Shown: positions 47,101-58,999 of the stretch, piece by piece
Layout of the letters: each line of letters starts with the position of its first letter
Numbering within the stretch: position 1 is the first letter of the stretch
Assembly: GCA_021521415.1 (NCBI GenBank)
Contig: JAIQDT010007323.1
Span: 1 to 64,000, forward strand
Reading direction: 5' to 3'
Length of the DNA: 64,000 nucleotides
DNA from: Bidens hawaiensis
Taxonomy: Eukaryota; Streptophyta; Magnoliopsida; Asterales; Asteraceae
The notes under the pieces: generated by a model
The model's input: the letters and a program-made list of their open reading frames with translations, nothing else
Told to the model about the DNA's origin: nothing
Databases searched by the model: none
Position numbers and translations under genes: made by a program

Positions 47101-48235
47101 AAGATGTTTACTAAAATAAACACATTCATATTTAGTATATAACATCCATTTCAAGATATATTCTCCACATTATATCTATCGTTTGTCCTTAAAGCTTCTA
47201 TCTACAACCAGAGTAAGTTCTTCATTTAATATTTATAAATTTGTAAATTTAATATTTGTAAGCACATTCTTAATAAATATTATAAATTTTTTTACCAATA
47301 TGTTTTATAAATTTCAGGTTCAACTATGTTGAAATATTCTCTATAGATTGCGTTGTTTTTTTGTCATGTATTTACTTTTTATGTTACACGAAAAGTTAAA
47401 TTTTATTTTTATTTTATTTTATTTTTTTTATTTTTTGTGTCTTGATAGTTGAATTTTGTATTTGAATTAAAATAATTATTTAATGTGTTATAATTCAAGT
47501 AAATTATTGTCTTTTTTACTTTTTTTTAATATAAATATGGTATTTGTATTTTTTTTCCCATCCATGTGTAACACAAGTCACTATCCTAATGAAGTAATAA
47601 TGTCGAAAAGAGATAAATAATGGAATAAACTAGTAGATTGTTTTTGCATCATCTTTTGTATATAAGAGTTTGTTGAATCCTGAAGAATAATGGTTCTAAA
47701 ATTTTTCTACTGAAAACATAAGATCCCTTGAAGTCAAAATGTTCAATTTATGTACAAGTGAATGATCCCTTGATACCTTATCAATAAAACAAAGTTTCAC
47801 ATATTAGCAGATAATGTTTGTTTTCTCCCAATTGTTTACACGAGCTTATTCAATCCTAACAATTGGTATCCGACCATATGTACTTCACGAACTGTGATTT
47901 AACGATTGCTTGTGCATCATTTTAATTTCGACGCCTAAGGGTTACCAATCATAGCATCAAAACCAAATTATGATAGCACATACACTATCCATATGATTTA
48001 ACGAGTTGCTACAAACGACAATTATTGTTTTTGTTTAATATAAACGGTCAAAGTTCAAAGGAATTCATGATCATTTCTTAAAACTACCATCATAAATTAA
48101 ATTAACTATATATACATGATAAAAACCACTTTTGTATATATAAATATAATAGGTAGTATATATAAAGCCGTTTTGATGTATCTTAATTTTCAATGAAAGA
48201 CTTCCTTATTGTTTCATCTTCTTGGACGCTTTTAC
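47101..48235. other. AT-rich non-coding region, 3' flank of the RING gene remnant
   Basis: No coding frame, LTR end or repeat was recognised. Its 3' end borders the minus-strand RING-H2 gene stop codon. Confidence 0.5.
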
Positions 48236-48446
48236 TTAAACCACCTCCTTCATACATTTGCATAGTTCTGGACAAAAGTTTCCATTAGACTTCGAAACGA
48301 AGTTCATTACGACTTTCCAATCTACAACATAAGCAAGTTTTCAAGATATTTTCTTTGATAGTTGATATAGATACTTACATTTTGGAGCCTCAATATATAA
48401 GTCACTAATGCATATTGAATGATAACGGTGCATACACGACAAAGTG
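48236..48446 (-). pseudogene. RING-H2 finger gene remnant: second half of finger and last exon
   Basis: On the minus strand 48446-48379 reads LSCMHRYHSICISD, supplying Cys, His, His and Cys zinc ligands. It ends at a strong donor GTAAGT. A 57 nt possible intron (48322-48378, short for a plant) ends in TTGTAG. The last exon 48321-48236 reads KVVMNFVSKSNGNFCPEL and stops with TAA. RING-H2 proteins are E3 ubiquitin ligases that recruit E2 enzymes through this finger. The final CX2C pair is not canonical here. The finger is cut at 48446 by copia 2. Confidence 0.6.
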
Positions 48447-49378
48447 TGTTGGATTTAATGGTCGGTTCGGGTCAAGTCAACGCGACTGACCCGAATGTGA
48501 CCCGGTATGAGTTACACCGGGGTAACGAGATATAAACCCACTTAAACGTTTACGCTAACTGGGCCTGACACAATCACATAATATGATAAGTTGATGGACT
48601 AGGCTTTAATTTGGTGGTTGGGCTTAAATCCCATTGGGTTTAAAATGTTTAAACCCTAAATATATTTACTATATATATAATAAGATAATATTATTATATA
48701 ATCTATCTCATTCACCAAAAACCCTAGCCTCCATCTATACACTTTCCGGCGCCGTTTTCCAGCCACCGGAAAACCGACTCAGGCCACTAGCCACCATCCA
48801 CTCTTCCTTGGTCACCACAAACACCCCTCTGCTCCTTAACAAGCCATTATTGCCATTAAACATCTCACCGCAAGCCACTTTCGTTTTTCCGGTGAGTTCG
48901 GTATTCCGGCAACGAGGATTTCGGTGACCTTTTGATATTGTTGGGTGTTGTGGCTACTCTCTACCTTGCATCCGTACACCGCCGCCGCCGTATGCTGCCC
49001 AGCCGCTGCCCTCCGCCGCTGTCAGCCGTCGCCGCCGCCGCTCGAGTTGCCGGAGCTACTGTTGGTTGTTGCTTGTGTCATTTCTAGCTTGCTCTCGTTT
49101 GCCTTCGGTGTCTTCCCGGTTTCGATAACCGAGGTATATCGACAACTTATCTATGGTTGATTTATTATTTGTTTAATCGTACTCGTATAATAGTTGTAAT
49201 CGGATCCGGGTTTCCGTTTATGGTTCGTTTAAATCGTTTATATTCCGCTGCATTTTTAATAACTCGTTTATATCTTTGATTATTAATATTGATTAATAAC
49301 TATTAAACGAAATCATTAACTAAAACGGGTTGAAAAGGTTTGTCCGTTTTCGTTCCGAACCATCGTTGAAACCCAACA
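48447..49378 (+). repeat. 5' LTR of copia 2
   Basis: It pairs with 55003-55912. It has about 24 bp near 48772-48795 that the right LTR lacks. A TATATATA-rich promoter lies near 48668. The two short open frames it contains also appear in the right LTR and are not genes. Confidence 0.93.
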
Positions 49379-50745
49379 GTGGCATCAGAGCCGCGGTTAC
49401 AGCGTACGAGTCGATCCCGGTTTGTTTAAAACCGGATCTACATCTTAAACTTTAAATCGTTTAAAGTTTTGATCTAGATTTATTTTCGGGTGATTTTGAT
49501 TTGGTCAAAGTTTTGTTTATTTTATTTGACCAAGTCAAAACGACCCGAAATTTTATTTATTTTAAATATGTAAATCCGGCCCCGACCTATGTTTGTTTGG
49601 TTGTGTTTGGTGTTTGAGCTTGTTTTTTTGTCATATGGATGGTTCAAAAGTTGTAAAAAGGTTATTATTTAATTTTCGGTTTTCTTTTGGCCACAAAGAT
49701 GGTTCAAATTTATAATAGGACAAAGTATTGTTAGTTTATAAATTTGTAATTAAGAAGACGCGAAGATAACCGAGGACGAGCTCAAGGATTTCTTGGAGTT
49801 AGTGGGAGTTCGAGCAAGATGACGGGATGCACGAAGAAGTCCATCCTTGTGGTTGTTTTGTGTTGTGAACCCCTTGACCTGATCGGTCTCCCTAATTGGC
49901 TCTAGCGAGACCGATTACCTTTTGGCCATAAGGATTTACATATTATTATTTGCTATTGTGGTTGCTTGGATTGTTTATAATATGATTATAATATCACCGA
50001 CCTAATACCAAATAAATTTGAAAATAAACATTTTATTAACCAATTATGTTTTGCAAATTAAAAGCGTTTTGATTTCCAAAACTAATAACTTAATAGATTT
50101 TCTATTAACTTAAAATTGGTTAGCCGTATCGCGACAAACTTAGTTTTAATAGGTTATTTAAAACTAAGTGTCCTGAGAGATGAAAGGGTTCATCAATTCG
50201 TCCCGATAATAAATACAGTAAAATTTGACTTTTACTCTATTTGGTAATTTTAAAATTAATCCCAATTTAAAACCAATAGTTTATGCCAATCCTACTACAA
50301 GTCACACTTGAGGCATACTGCGAAATTTCGAGTGTTTGGAGCTACAGCACCGCACTTGTTTCCTAGCCTATCCCATCGAGGTGAAAGCGTTTCGTTGACA
50401 CATCCGGCCCTTTCACACATCACTATACTAGGACAACTATTACTTTACTCTCCTGTTACGTGCTAAAGCTGTCTGGAGACTTAAAGTGGGCAAAGATGAG
50501 GCTAAACTTATCTATACAGACAATCGTTGTTTCTATAGGCCTCATAACCGAGAGTTGTGCTCTATTCACAATTGGCAATCGTTGTCAGCCTGCCTAACCA
50601 CTTATTAATGTTGTGTGCTACAGCTGCCTTTAATAACTGGAAGCCGGATTCTCATACTCCTAGTTAATTAATGTTACTGGGTCATTAATAATAGGAGTAC
50701 AACGTCGAAAATACTAATTAAATTTACTTTTGCTTAATTAATAAG
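49379..50745 (+). other. Copia 2 primer site and untranslated leader
   Basis: TGGCATCAGAGCC at 49380-49392 is a one-base variant of the Met-tRNA primer site. A 1.35 kb leader with no supported frame follows up to the gag ATG. Confidence 0.8.
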
Positions 50746-51282
50746 ATGTCGTCAAACGAAATCTCACCCTACGCCCTTAAGACTATCCTTGAGAAGGATA
50801 AACTGAACGGTACCAACTTCATCGTATGGCACCGCAACTTGAGACTTGTTCTCACCATGGCAAAGCGCCTGTATGTTCTCGATGGACCTATTCCAACCGA
50901 GCCTGAAAACAACACAGCCGCTGCACGAAAAGTTCTTGACAAGCATAAGGATGACTCGGCTGAGGTCTCCTGTATTATGCTAGCCACCATGACTTCTGAG
51001 CTTGCTAAAGGCTTGGAAGACTTTGGTGCCTATGAGATGCTTGAGCAACTCAAGGGCATGTTCCAGAAACAAGCCCGTCAAGAACGTTTCGACACCATGA
51101 AACAACTCATCAGTTGCAAGATGGCAGAAGGTTCTCCCGTCAGTGCACATGTTCTTAAGATGAAGGGGCACATCGATCAGCTCAAGAAACTTGATTATCC
51201 CATGCCCGATGAGATGGCATTTGATTTCATCCTCAACTCTCTCCCCAACTCATACGACCAGTTTGTAAGAATTTCAACATGA
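50746..51282 (+). pseudogene. Copia 2 gag, N-terminal part
   Basis: It starts with ATG at 50746 and reads LNGTNFIVWHRNLRLVL and LDGPIPTEP, then LNSLPNSYDQFV, hallmarks of the UBN2-type copia Gag capsid domain. A single-base loss near 51265 breaks the frame where NFNMNG should follow. The next frame continues from 51279. Gag forms the cytoplasmic virus-like particle. Confidence 0.9.
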
Positions 51283-51826
51283 ATGGTTGGGTGAAGACAG
51301 TGCTGGAGCTTCATAACATGCTCAAGACGGCTGAGATGAACATTCCTTCAAGGACCAATCAATTTCTGACCATTCGATCTGCTGGTGTCAAGAAGCCTAA
51401 TCCCAAGAACCGGGGTTATAAAGGTAAAGGCAAGAAGAATGTTACCATTGCTGCCCCTCGTGCCACCAATGCTAACAAAGGGGTTCCAAAGATACCACCG
51501 CCGCCCCTGAGGAGCGCAAGTGCTACCGATGCAACCAAATGGGACACTGGATGCGAAACTGTCCCGAGTACCTTGCTGAGATCAAGATGAAGAGATCCAA
51601 TGGTGAAGGCTCTTCTCGAGGTATTTCCATATACGTTATTAAACTTTTCACTGTCTCTAGCAACACATGGGTATTTGATACCGGATGTGGTTTCCACACC
51701 GTTAATGTCTTGCAGAAGCCTGAGAAGTGGAAAAAACTGAATAAAGGCAGCATGGAACTCATCGTTGGAGATGAGAAGAGAGTACCAGTTCTAGCAATTG
51801 GAGTTTCATTTTACTTGTCCATCTGA
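51279..51826 (+). pseudogene. Copia 2 gag C-terminus, zinc knuckle and protease
   Basis: It continues Gag (LHNMLKTAEMNIPS) and shifts frame again near 51497. It then reads the zinc knuckle CYRCNQMGHWMRNC (CX2CX4HX4C) and the protease active site TWVFDTGCG (Asp-Thr-Gly). It ends in a TGA at 51824-51826 after another shift. Short open frames on the minus strand here are shadows. Confidence 0.88.
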
Positions 51827-52595
51827 CCTAGTTTTTCATTTGAATAATTGTTTGTATGCTACTGGTTTAACCAGAAACATCGTTTCAGTTTCGTTGTTGT
51901 TTGAACAAGTTTTTAAGTACGTTTTCAATGGCATGACTATTTCTACTTACTTAAATGATATCTTTTATTTTGGGGCTAAACCTTGAAATGATATATATGA
52001 GATTGATGTTCAAACTAATAATAGCGTATATAATCTTTCAAAACGTATCCGATCCGGCATCAATGATACATTTCTATGTCATTGTCGACTTGGCCACATA
52101 AGCAAGGCAAGAGTTAAAAGACTCCAATCCGAAGGGATTTTTGAATCCACAGGACCTGACTCTTTTAACGATTGTGAATCTTGCTTAGCTGGCAAACTCG
52201 CCAAGGACTCCTTCACTTATAAAAGTGAACGAGCAAGAGATCTGTTAGGACTCATACATACTGATGTATGTAGACCTTTCAGAACCATGTCTAGAAACCA
52301 TGAAAGATATTTTGTTTCTTTTATCGACGATTATAGTCGATATGCTTATGTGTATCTTGTGAAACACAAGCATGAAACTTTTGAAATGTTCAAAGAGTTT
52401 CAAAACGAAGTAGAAAACCAACTTGGTAAAACCATTAAGATACTTCGATCAGATCGAGGTGGAAAGTATCTCAACTCAGAGTTCATCAATCATCTAAAAG
52501 AGTGTGGAATTTTTTCACAGCTCACTCCACCTGGCACACCCCAACATAATGGCGTGAGCGAGAGGAGGAATCAAACTTTTCTAAACATGGTTTGA
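51798..52595 (+). pseudogene. Copia 2 pre-integrase and integrase core
   Basis: One frame with a single TGA at 51984-51986 reads LCHCRLGHISKARV with CESC (zinc-binding), LIHTDVCRPF, FVSFIDDYSRYAYVYL and QHNGVSERRNQT, covering the integrase catalytic core. The TGA at 52593-52595 replaces the Arg expected in MVRSMM, a CGA to TGA change at a CpG. Integrase inserts element cDNA into nuclear DNA. Confidence 0.9.
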
Positions 52596-53183
52596 TCGAT
52601 GATGTGTAGAACTAACTTGCCTCACTCCCTTTGGAGTTTCACCCTTATGACCGCCTCTCGCATTCGTCAAATACTACAACCAAAGCGGTTATTACTTCTT
52701 TCATCCTGATACAAATATGATTTCTATCAAAAGGAAAGACCACTTCCTCGAGAAAGAATTTCTCGATCGAAGAACTGGAGATTACATTGTCGATCTTGAA
52801 GAAATTCAAGAACCACAAACACCCGCTGAGGAAGTTGGAGTGTCTGATCAACAAATTGTTGTTGCTGCTACATCAGACATGAACACGAGCGTTCGCAGAA
52901 GTAGTAGGACTCCCGCACCCAATCCTAGATACCTATGGCATCTGGATGGTCCAGAAGTCTTATTAGTAGCCGAGTCTGGCGACGAAGCTATTAACTACAT
53001 ATCTGCAATCTTGGATCCGGAATCTGAGAAATGGCGAAATGCCATGAACGCCGAGATGCAATCTATTCATGACAATCAAGTCTAGAACTTGATTGAGCTA
53101 CCCCCCGAAGGTCGGGCAATAGGGAGCAAGTGGATTTTCAAACAAGCATCTCGTAGCTGGAATCTTCATTTTGATCAAAGAAT
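52596..53183 (+). pseudogene. Copia 2 integrase tail, linker and deleted RT start
   Basis: After a decayed stretch (LPHSLWSFTLMTA), the frame 52717-53085 reads RRTGDYIVDLEEIQEP, SVRRSSRTPAPN and EKWRNAMNAEM, then a TAG where relatives have Trp (QVWNLIEL). GSKWIFK then joins directly to QASRSWNLHFDQRI, so the first part of the reverse transcriptase, about 100 residues, has been deleted near 53140. Confidence 0.85.
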
Positions 53184-53399
53184 TTGATTTTATCAAAAAA
53201 TAAAGATGAGCCTTGTGTTTACATAAAGGCTAGTGGGAGCACTGTATCATCCCTCATCTTGTATGTGGATGATATACTGATCATTGGAAACAACATTCCT
53301 ATGCTTAAGGGAGTTAAGCACATGTTGGAATCTTGTTTTGCAATGAAAGATCTTGGAGAAGCCACATATATTCTGAGAATAGAAGATATACCGAGATAG
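53184..53399 (+). pseudogene. Copia 2 reverse transcriptase, catalytic fragment
   Basis: It reads DEPCVYIKASGSTV and LILYVDDILIIGN, with the catalytic YVDD box, then AMKDLGEATYIL. It stops at 53397-53399. The sequence downstream to 53850 is RNase H remnant with many stops. Confidence 0.88.
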
Positions 53400-54347
53400 A
53401 TCTAAGTGACTTCTAGGGCTAAGTCATAGTACATACATAAGCAAAGTCATGACACGCTTCTCAATGGACAACTCCAAGATAAGAGCTGTTCCATTGCTAA
53501 AAGAACCGTTTTAGCAAATCACAATCTCCGGCAACGGACATTGAGACAAAGCACATGCAAGAAATTCCATATGCTTCAGCGATTGGCTCTGTCATGCATG
53601 CTATATTATGCACTAGACTTGACGTCTCGTAAGCGTGTTTGGAGGAGTGGAAGAGGAGCTCATTGTAAGGTGTTACACTGACGCTAACTTCCAGAATGAC
53701 CGAGATGTTTCTCGCTCATAATCTGCTTGGATGAAGAAATTCATAGCCAACATCGATCTGGTTCCTACTTTAGGAAAATGACCGACGTAATATGTGATAA
53801 CACAGGTGCTATTGGTCAAGCCAAAGAGCCCAATTATCATCACATGGCCAGCACATTTTTAGTTCCACTATGTACGAAAAATACTGGAACAATGTGACAT
53901 CATAATGAGCAAAGTAGACACAGATAAAAATCTAGCTGACCCGTTCACTAAGCCGATGACTCAGGACAAGCATAGAGATGCTATCAGGCTTAGACTTTCT
54001 AGTGATTTATTTTGATTTAGTATTTGGATGTATGAACATTCAAACAGTTGTACTTTTCATTTCACCTTTGATTTAATGGTTAAATGCAAACGTTGAATGA
54101 TACAACTGTGTTCATTTTAATACGTTTACATTTTTAGTTCCACTATGTACGAAAAATACTGGAACAAGGTGACATCATAATGAGCAAAGTAGACACAGAT
54201 AAAAATCTAGCTGACCCGTTCACTAAGCCGATGACTCAGGACAAGCATAGAGATGCTATCGGGCTTAGACTTGCTAGTATTTTGATTTAATGGTTAAATG
54301 CAAACGTTGAATGATACAACTGTGTTCATTTTAATACGTTTAATCCA
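53400..54347 (+). pseudogene. Copia 2 RNase H remnant with tandem duplication
   Basis: The C-terminal signature VDTDKNLADPFTKPMTQDKH is readable twice, because 53853-54127 is duplicated at 54128-54347. The second copy lacks about 55 bp. The frame is broken in both. The duplication postdates or accompanies loss of function. Confidence 0.85.
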
Positions 54348-55002
54348 TGAATATTGTATTCTAAATTATCCGTAGTCGGTCAGACTCGTGGGAACGATTC
54401 TGAATTAAGACTATTCTGACTTTGGACTCAAGCAGTTGACTTCCAAACTCACAGACCTCATTATGAATGACGTTGGATGTAACTCGCATCAAATCATCTT
54501 CATGGATCTTGATCATGAGATGTTTTGATAATAGTATGCTCATTTAGTATCCTAAGACCTGAGATACATATTAGAACTTTCATTTACCGAGGAACATTCT
54601 TTGATCATGTCAACCGCTGTAGCGTAACTGCCATCCATAAAGGCAATGGTTAGGAATGTTCTGGAGTTCAGTGGGAGTTGTATGTAGTCAAGATGGGATT
54701 CTGTACTCTTACATTAAAATGTAACAGTTAGACATATTGGCGTCCTCGTTGATTCAAACTGGTAAAGTGTGAGGCCTCACCCAAACTTACTGTGTGTTTG
54801 AATGGACCACTTTGACTCTATAAAGAGAATTACAATGATTGAACATTATATGAGATTGATATGATCCATGTCTCACTGTTCAATTAATGTCTTATACAGA
54901 AAGGATAGATGACAACGATTACTATAAAATTTATTATCTTGCAATAAGGTATTCCAAGATACTTTGGTTATGGATTTAAAAATGTCACATTTGGTTGGGG
55001 AC
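54348..55002 (+). other. Copia 2 3' untranslated region and polypurine tract
   Basis: No reading frame is supported. TTGGTTGGGGAC just before 55003 is the likely polypurine tract. Confidence 0.65.
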
Positions 55003-55912
55003 TGTTGGATTTAATTGTCGGTTCGGATCAAGTCAACGCGCGACCCGAATGTGACCCGGTATGAGTTACACCGGAGGTAACGAGATATAAACCCACTTAA
55101 ACGTTTACGCTAACTGGGCCCGACACAATCACATAATATGATAAGTTGATGGACTAGGCTTTAATTTGGTGGTTGGGCTTAAAGCCCATTGGGTTTAAAA
55201 TGTTTAAACCCTAATTATATTTACTATATATATAATAAGATAATATTATTATATAATATATCTCATTCACCAAAAACCCTAGCCTCCATCTATACACTTT
55301 CCGGCGTCGTTTTCCGGCCACTAGCCACCATCCATTCTTCCTTGGTCACCACAAACACCCCTCTGCTCCTTAACAAGTCATTGTTGCCGTTAAACATCTC
55401 ACCGCAAGCCACTTTCGTTTTTCCGGTGAGTTCGGTTTTCCGTCAACGAGGATTCCGGTGACCTTTTGATATTGTTGGGTGCTGTAGCTACTCTCTACCT
55501 TGCTTCCGTACACCGCCGCTGCTGTCTGCTGCCCAGCCGCTGCCCTCCGCCGTTGTCAGCCGTCGTCGCCGCTGCTCGAGTTGCCGGAGCTACTGTTGGT
55601 TGTTGCTTGTGTCATTTCTAGCTTGCTCTCGTTTGCCTTCGGTGTCTTCCCGGTTTCGATAACCGAGGTATATCGACAACTTATCTATGGTTGATTTATT
55701 ATTTGTTTAATCGTACTCGTATAATAATTGTAATCGGATTAATGGTTCCGTTTATGGTTCGTTTAAATCGTTTATATTCCGCTGCGTTTTTAATAACTCG
55801 TTTATATCTTTGATTATTAATATTGATTAATAACTATTAAACGAAATCATTAACTAAAACGGGTTGAAAAGGTTTGTCCGTTTTCGTTCCGAACCATCGT
55901 TGAAACCCAACA
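55003..55912 (+). repeat. 3' LTR of copia 2
   Basis: This 910 bp LTR matches the left LTR and is followed by the target duplication AAGTG. Confidence 0.93.
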
Positions 55913-56025
55913 AAGTGATCAACTCATTGCCTGAATTGAAATCCATTTGACATATAAGACACCTAAAATCATTCTTGTAACCAATTAGAATCTTATCATC
56001 AAAGTGATTAGATATTTGTTTCTTG
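55913..56025 (-). pseudogene. RING-H2 finger gene remnant: first half of finger
   Basis: On the minus strand it reads NHFDDKILIGYKNDFRCLIC and then QMDFNSGNELIT, giving the first Cys-X2-Cys. With 48446-48379 the finger is CX2C-X14-C-X1-H-X2-H-X2-C, exactly the RING-H2 spacing for the first six ligands. The two halves meet at the copia 2 target AAGTG. TCTTG at 56021-56025 is the target duplication of the next element. Confidence 0.65.
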
Positions 56026-56345
56026 TGTTGGGTTTAATCTTGATGTTATGGGTCAACATGTGTGTACGTGACTAGTTAAAGAGTTGGTCCATGTTGACCG
56101 AGTTATGTGGAGCTAATTAGCAGTTGTTGCAACAAGATAGGAATAGTGCTTATTTTATACATGTGTTTATTTCTTTCGTTATTATAAATAGGACAGTAGG
56201 TTTGTTATTTTATTTCTTGTACTCTCATTTCCAAATAATAGTTTGAGCATCTTAGAGAGTTCCAAAGTTTATTTTGTTTATGTGCATATTACATAAATAC
56301 ATACGTGAGTGTGTGTTGAGTTATTTTGGGGCTTGAACCAACATT

Positions 56346-56357
56346 TGGTATCAGAGC
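56346..56357 (+). other. Primer binding site (initiator Met tRNA) of the short LTR element
   Basis: TGGTATCAGAGC lies two bases after the 5' LTR. Confidence 0.92.
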
Positions 56358-57184
56358 ACACGGTTGAGAAATGGGGGGCTGGTTTGAGAGTCGACATTTG
56401 AAGAAGGGGGAACAATCCCTATACACTGCAGGGCTGGAAAGAAAAAGAGAAATTATTGTTGAATGATAGAAAAAAAAGAACAAAGTAGTAGCCGACAAAA
56501 GAGAAATGAGTTTTTGTGGCGGTGATTACCGTCATAATAAAAAAAGAAGAAGAATTTCTATGTGAGCCGTAGAGGAAGTAACAAACGATCTGGGTGATAG
56601 TAGAATGATTCTGAGTGAGTCATGTACATACAAAGACGAGAAAAGAGTTATGTGTGAACCGAACAAGGTTCTGAGTGAGCCGAAGTGACAAGAAAGAAAA
56701 CGTTCAGAATGATCATGTAAGGGCTCTGAGTGAGCCTGAAGTGATAAGGAAGAATTAATCTGTGTGATTGGGTCAGTGTCATGCCAATTCAAATCGAGTA
56801 CTTGTGTGAGTCGAAGGAACAGTTGTGTGCGTATCCGTGTGCGAAGCATCAAAGACCTAAGTGGTTATGTGCAAGTGGAGCTAGAGGAGATGCAGCAAGA
56901 AGCAAGATTCTTTGTGAATCGAAAAGCAAGTGAGAAGCGGAGATCAAGTGAAGATCTGTTTGGTGTGAATAAAATTCTGTGTGAATACAAGAGAAGTTGA
57001 ATATGTGTGATTCAGTGATATGTGTGAAGCCAATCAACAAGAGAGAAATGTTCTAGGTATGCAAAGGTTTTCTGTGAATTGAATCAATTGAGAAGAAAAG
57101 AAAAAGAAAAGTGGAAATAAATCTGTGTGATTTAAGAAAGGTGGGTGTAGATCGAGTAAACATGTGTGAAACTAGATCATAGAA

Positions 57185-57350
57185 GGAAGAGAAGACCGCC
57201 ACCAGAATGTGAATTTCGGTGGTAGAAGAGAAGACGCCACCAGAAAGTGAATTTCGGTGGGAGAATAGAAGACCGCTGCCGGAAAGCGAGTTCCGATGGG
57301 AGAAGAAAAAAGACCGCTGCTAGAAAAATGAGTTCTGGTGGAAAATCGAC
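57185..57350. repeat. About 50 bp tandem repeat in the short LTR element
   Basis: Three to four diverged units have AAGACCGC, CCAGAAAGTGA and TTCSGTGGGAGAA words. Purine-rich. The minus-strand open frame over it follows from the repeat. Confidence 0.75.
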
Positions 57351-57989
57351 AAGACCGTTAACCAGAGGAGAAGAACTGAAGCCATGAAAGACCGAGCGGC
57401 ATGACCGAGATGGAACCAGTTCTTTGCGCCGGAAAGAAAGACCGAGACTGGTTCTTAGCAAGTAGGAAGATTGAACCTTAATGGTTCAAGTAGCAAGTTT
57501 GGCAAGAAAGACCGGTTAGAGCGAGATGCAGGAAAGATAGCTAGCAAGATTAACATCAAGATTAAGGGGGTGAATGTTGGGTTTAATTTTGATGTTATGG
57601 GTCGAGTATGCATGGATTGCGGATCATGGGTCAGCATGTGTGTACGTGACTAGTTAAAGAGTTGGTCCATGTTAACCGAGTTATGTGGAGCTAATTAGCA
57701 GGTGTTGCAACAAGATAGGAGTAGTGCTTATTTTATGCATGTGATTATTTCTCTCGTTATTATAAATAGGACAGTAGGTTTGTTATTTTATTACTTGTAC
57801 TCTCATTTCCAATATAATAGTTTGAGCAGCTTATAGAGTTCCAAAGTTTATTTTGTTTCTGTACATATTACATACATACACATACATACGTGAGTGTGTG
57901 TTGAGTTAATTTGGGGCATGAACCAACATCTTGTTTGAGGTTTATTGTGTACCAATCTGACTTTAAGGCCGTTTAAGAAGAATATATAT

Positions 57990-58143
57990 AAAAAAAAAAA
58001 ATTAAAGATTTGTTCTTCTCCTTTTTCTTGTATCTTGAGAAGATTCCACCATACTTGTACGTCCAAGTTGCTAATTTTGAAATGCATGGTGCTGGTGTCC
58101 CATTGTTTTTACCGCCAACGCATTCAGTGAACTTTGGTGATTC
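57990..58143 (-). pseudogene. RING-H2 gene remnant: basic exon upstream of the finger
   Basis: A textbook acceptor (TGTTTTTCTTTTGTAG, minus strand) precedes 58143. The exon reads ESPKFTECVGGKNNGTPAP and LATWTYKYGGIFSRYKKKEK. The YK(Y/F)G.IFSR stretch recalls the segment before the finger in BIG BROTHER-type RING ligases, but this is a weak resemblance. The link to the finger exon across 57934-57990 has stops, so the locus is decayed or an intron boundary is missed. The plus strand is also open here. Confidence 0.5.
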
Positions 58144-58387
58144 CTACAAAAGAAAAACAGGACTAAGTTAAAAGGTGCCACGCGATAATATTCCTTATGT
58201 AACAATTTTATATGGGTCGGTCATGACCAATTTATTAGATTTGTCAGGTAACATAAGATCATTATTGGTTCCCTAAAGCAACTAAAAAAATATGACTTTT
58301 ATGGGTCGTACTCCATCCATTTAGATGATGCAGTTCGCTGAACATTAGATTCAGTTACAGGCATAGTATTAATGAGCTAACATGTAC

Positions 58388-58450
58388 CCTTTGTTGTACA
58401 CCATCAGGATCATCTGAGTCTTGCTTTGCATCCGAGCTTGAAGTGCTTGC
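58388..58450 (-). pseudogene. RING-H2 gene remnant: 63 nt exon
   Basis: It is bounded by TAG and GT (minus strand) and is phase 0. It reads ASTSSSDAKQDSDDPDGVQQ, acidic and Ser-rich, and joins in phase to the exons on either side. Confidence 0.5.
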
Positions 58451-58531
58451 CTAGTCATTAAGCATTACACATGATGGAAAATATCATAATGGATTGGTTA
58501 ATTTATTATCCTCAAATAAAAATTAAAATAC

Positions 58532-58566
58532 CTTTGAAGGAGTTGCAACAAAACTTCCTTCATTAC
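58532..58566 (-). pseudogene. RING-H2 gene remnant: 35 nt exon
   Basis: CTACAG precedes it and GTATTT follows. It reads NEGSFVATPSK, starts in phase 1 and ends in phase 0, which fits the donor of the exon at 59000 and the acceptor of the exon at 58450. Confidence 0.5.
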
Positions 58567-58999
58567 CTGTAGTACATGCACAACATGAAGTAAATAATTT
58601 GACCATTTTAACACATTTACAGCTTGATTACAATCCGCCAAGTGGTTTGACTTTTTAAGATAAATGAGTTATACTGGTCATCAATCTAATTGTCTGGTTA
58701 AAGTAGATGTCTTTGACATTTGATAAATATATGGGTCGTGTTTAGGCTAAGCGATTCAACTTGTAAACTCCACACGACACCACTTACTTGAACCGCAAGA
58801 ATATAATTTTTTATTTATTTGCTTGTCCAAGCCTCCAAATTCCAAAATTTCATCGTTATAATATGTAGAAAAATCCAAGATTTTCACTAGGGTATGCATC
58901 ATCATAACAAAGGTTTTACTTTTCACGAATACTTTCTACACTTCAAAGACCTACAGAGAATTTATTATGCCAAGACGTCATCACTCCTTGAACTTTTAC

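Larger units (their letters stand above)
48447..55912 (+). mobile_element. Ty1/copia retrotransposon 2, complete but inactivated
   Basis: LTRs of 932 bp (48447-49378) and 910 bp (55003-55912) begin TGTTGGATTTAAT and end AACCCAACA. The exact 5 bp duplication AAGTG is at 48442-48446 and 55913-55917. The Met-tRNA-like primer site follows the 5' LTR. Gag, protease, integrase, a deleted reverse transcriptase and a decayed RNase H follow in copia order. It carries several frameshifts and stop codons. It is inserted inside the RING finger of a host gene, opposite in orientation. Confidence 0.95.
56026..57928 (+). mobile_element. Short non-autonomous LTR retrotransposon (TRIM/SMART-like, 1.9 kb)
   Basis: LTRs 56026-56343 (318 bp) and 57575-57928 (354 bp, with about 36 bp extra near 57602-57637) begin TGTTGGGTTTAAT and end GAACCAACA. 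The TSD is an exact TCTTG (56021-56025, 57929-57933). The primer site TGGTATCAGAGC is at 56346-56357, with polypurine AAGGGGGTGAA before 57575. The 1231 bp interior has no gag or pol; it must rely on another element's proteins. TATAAATA at 56183-56190 is the LTR promoter. Confidence 0.93.

Noticed and set aside
48634..49160. Two adjacent open frames that recur at 55189-55694
   Set aside because: Both lie in the copia 2 LTRs, so their repetition reflects the LTR pair and not a gene.
57177..57461. 94-codon minus-strand open frame
   Set aside because: It covers the purine-rich tandem repeat of the short LTR element; repeated residues mirror the DNA repeat.
58008..58143. Plus-strand frame reading IPPYLYVQVANFEMHGAGVP
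   Set aside because: It is open and protein-like, but the minus strand has a strong acceptor and phase-matched neighbouring exons, so the minus reading was preferred.
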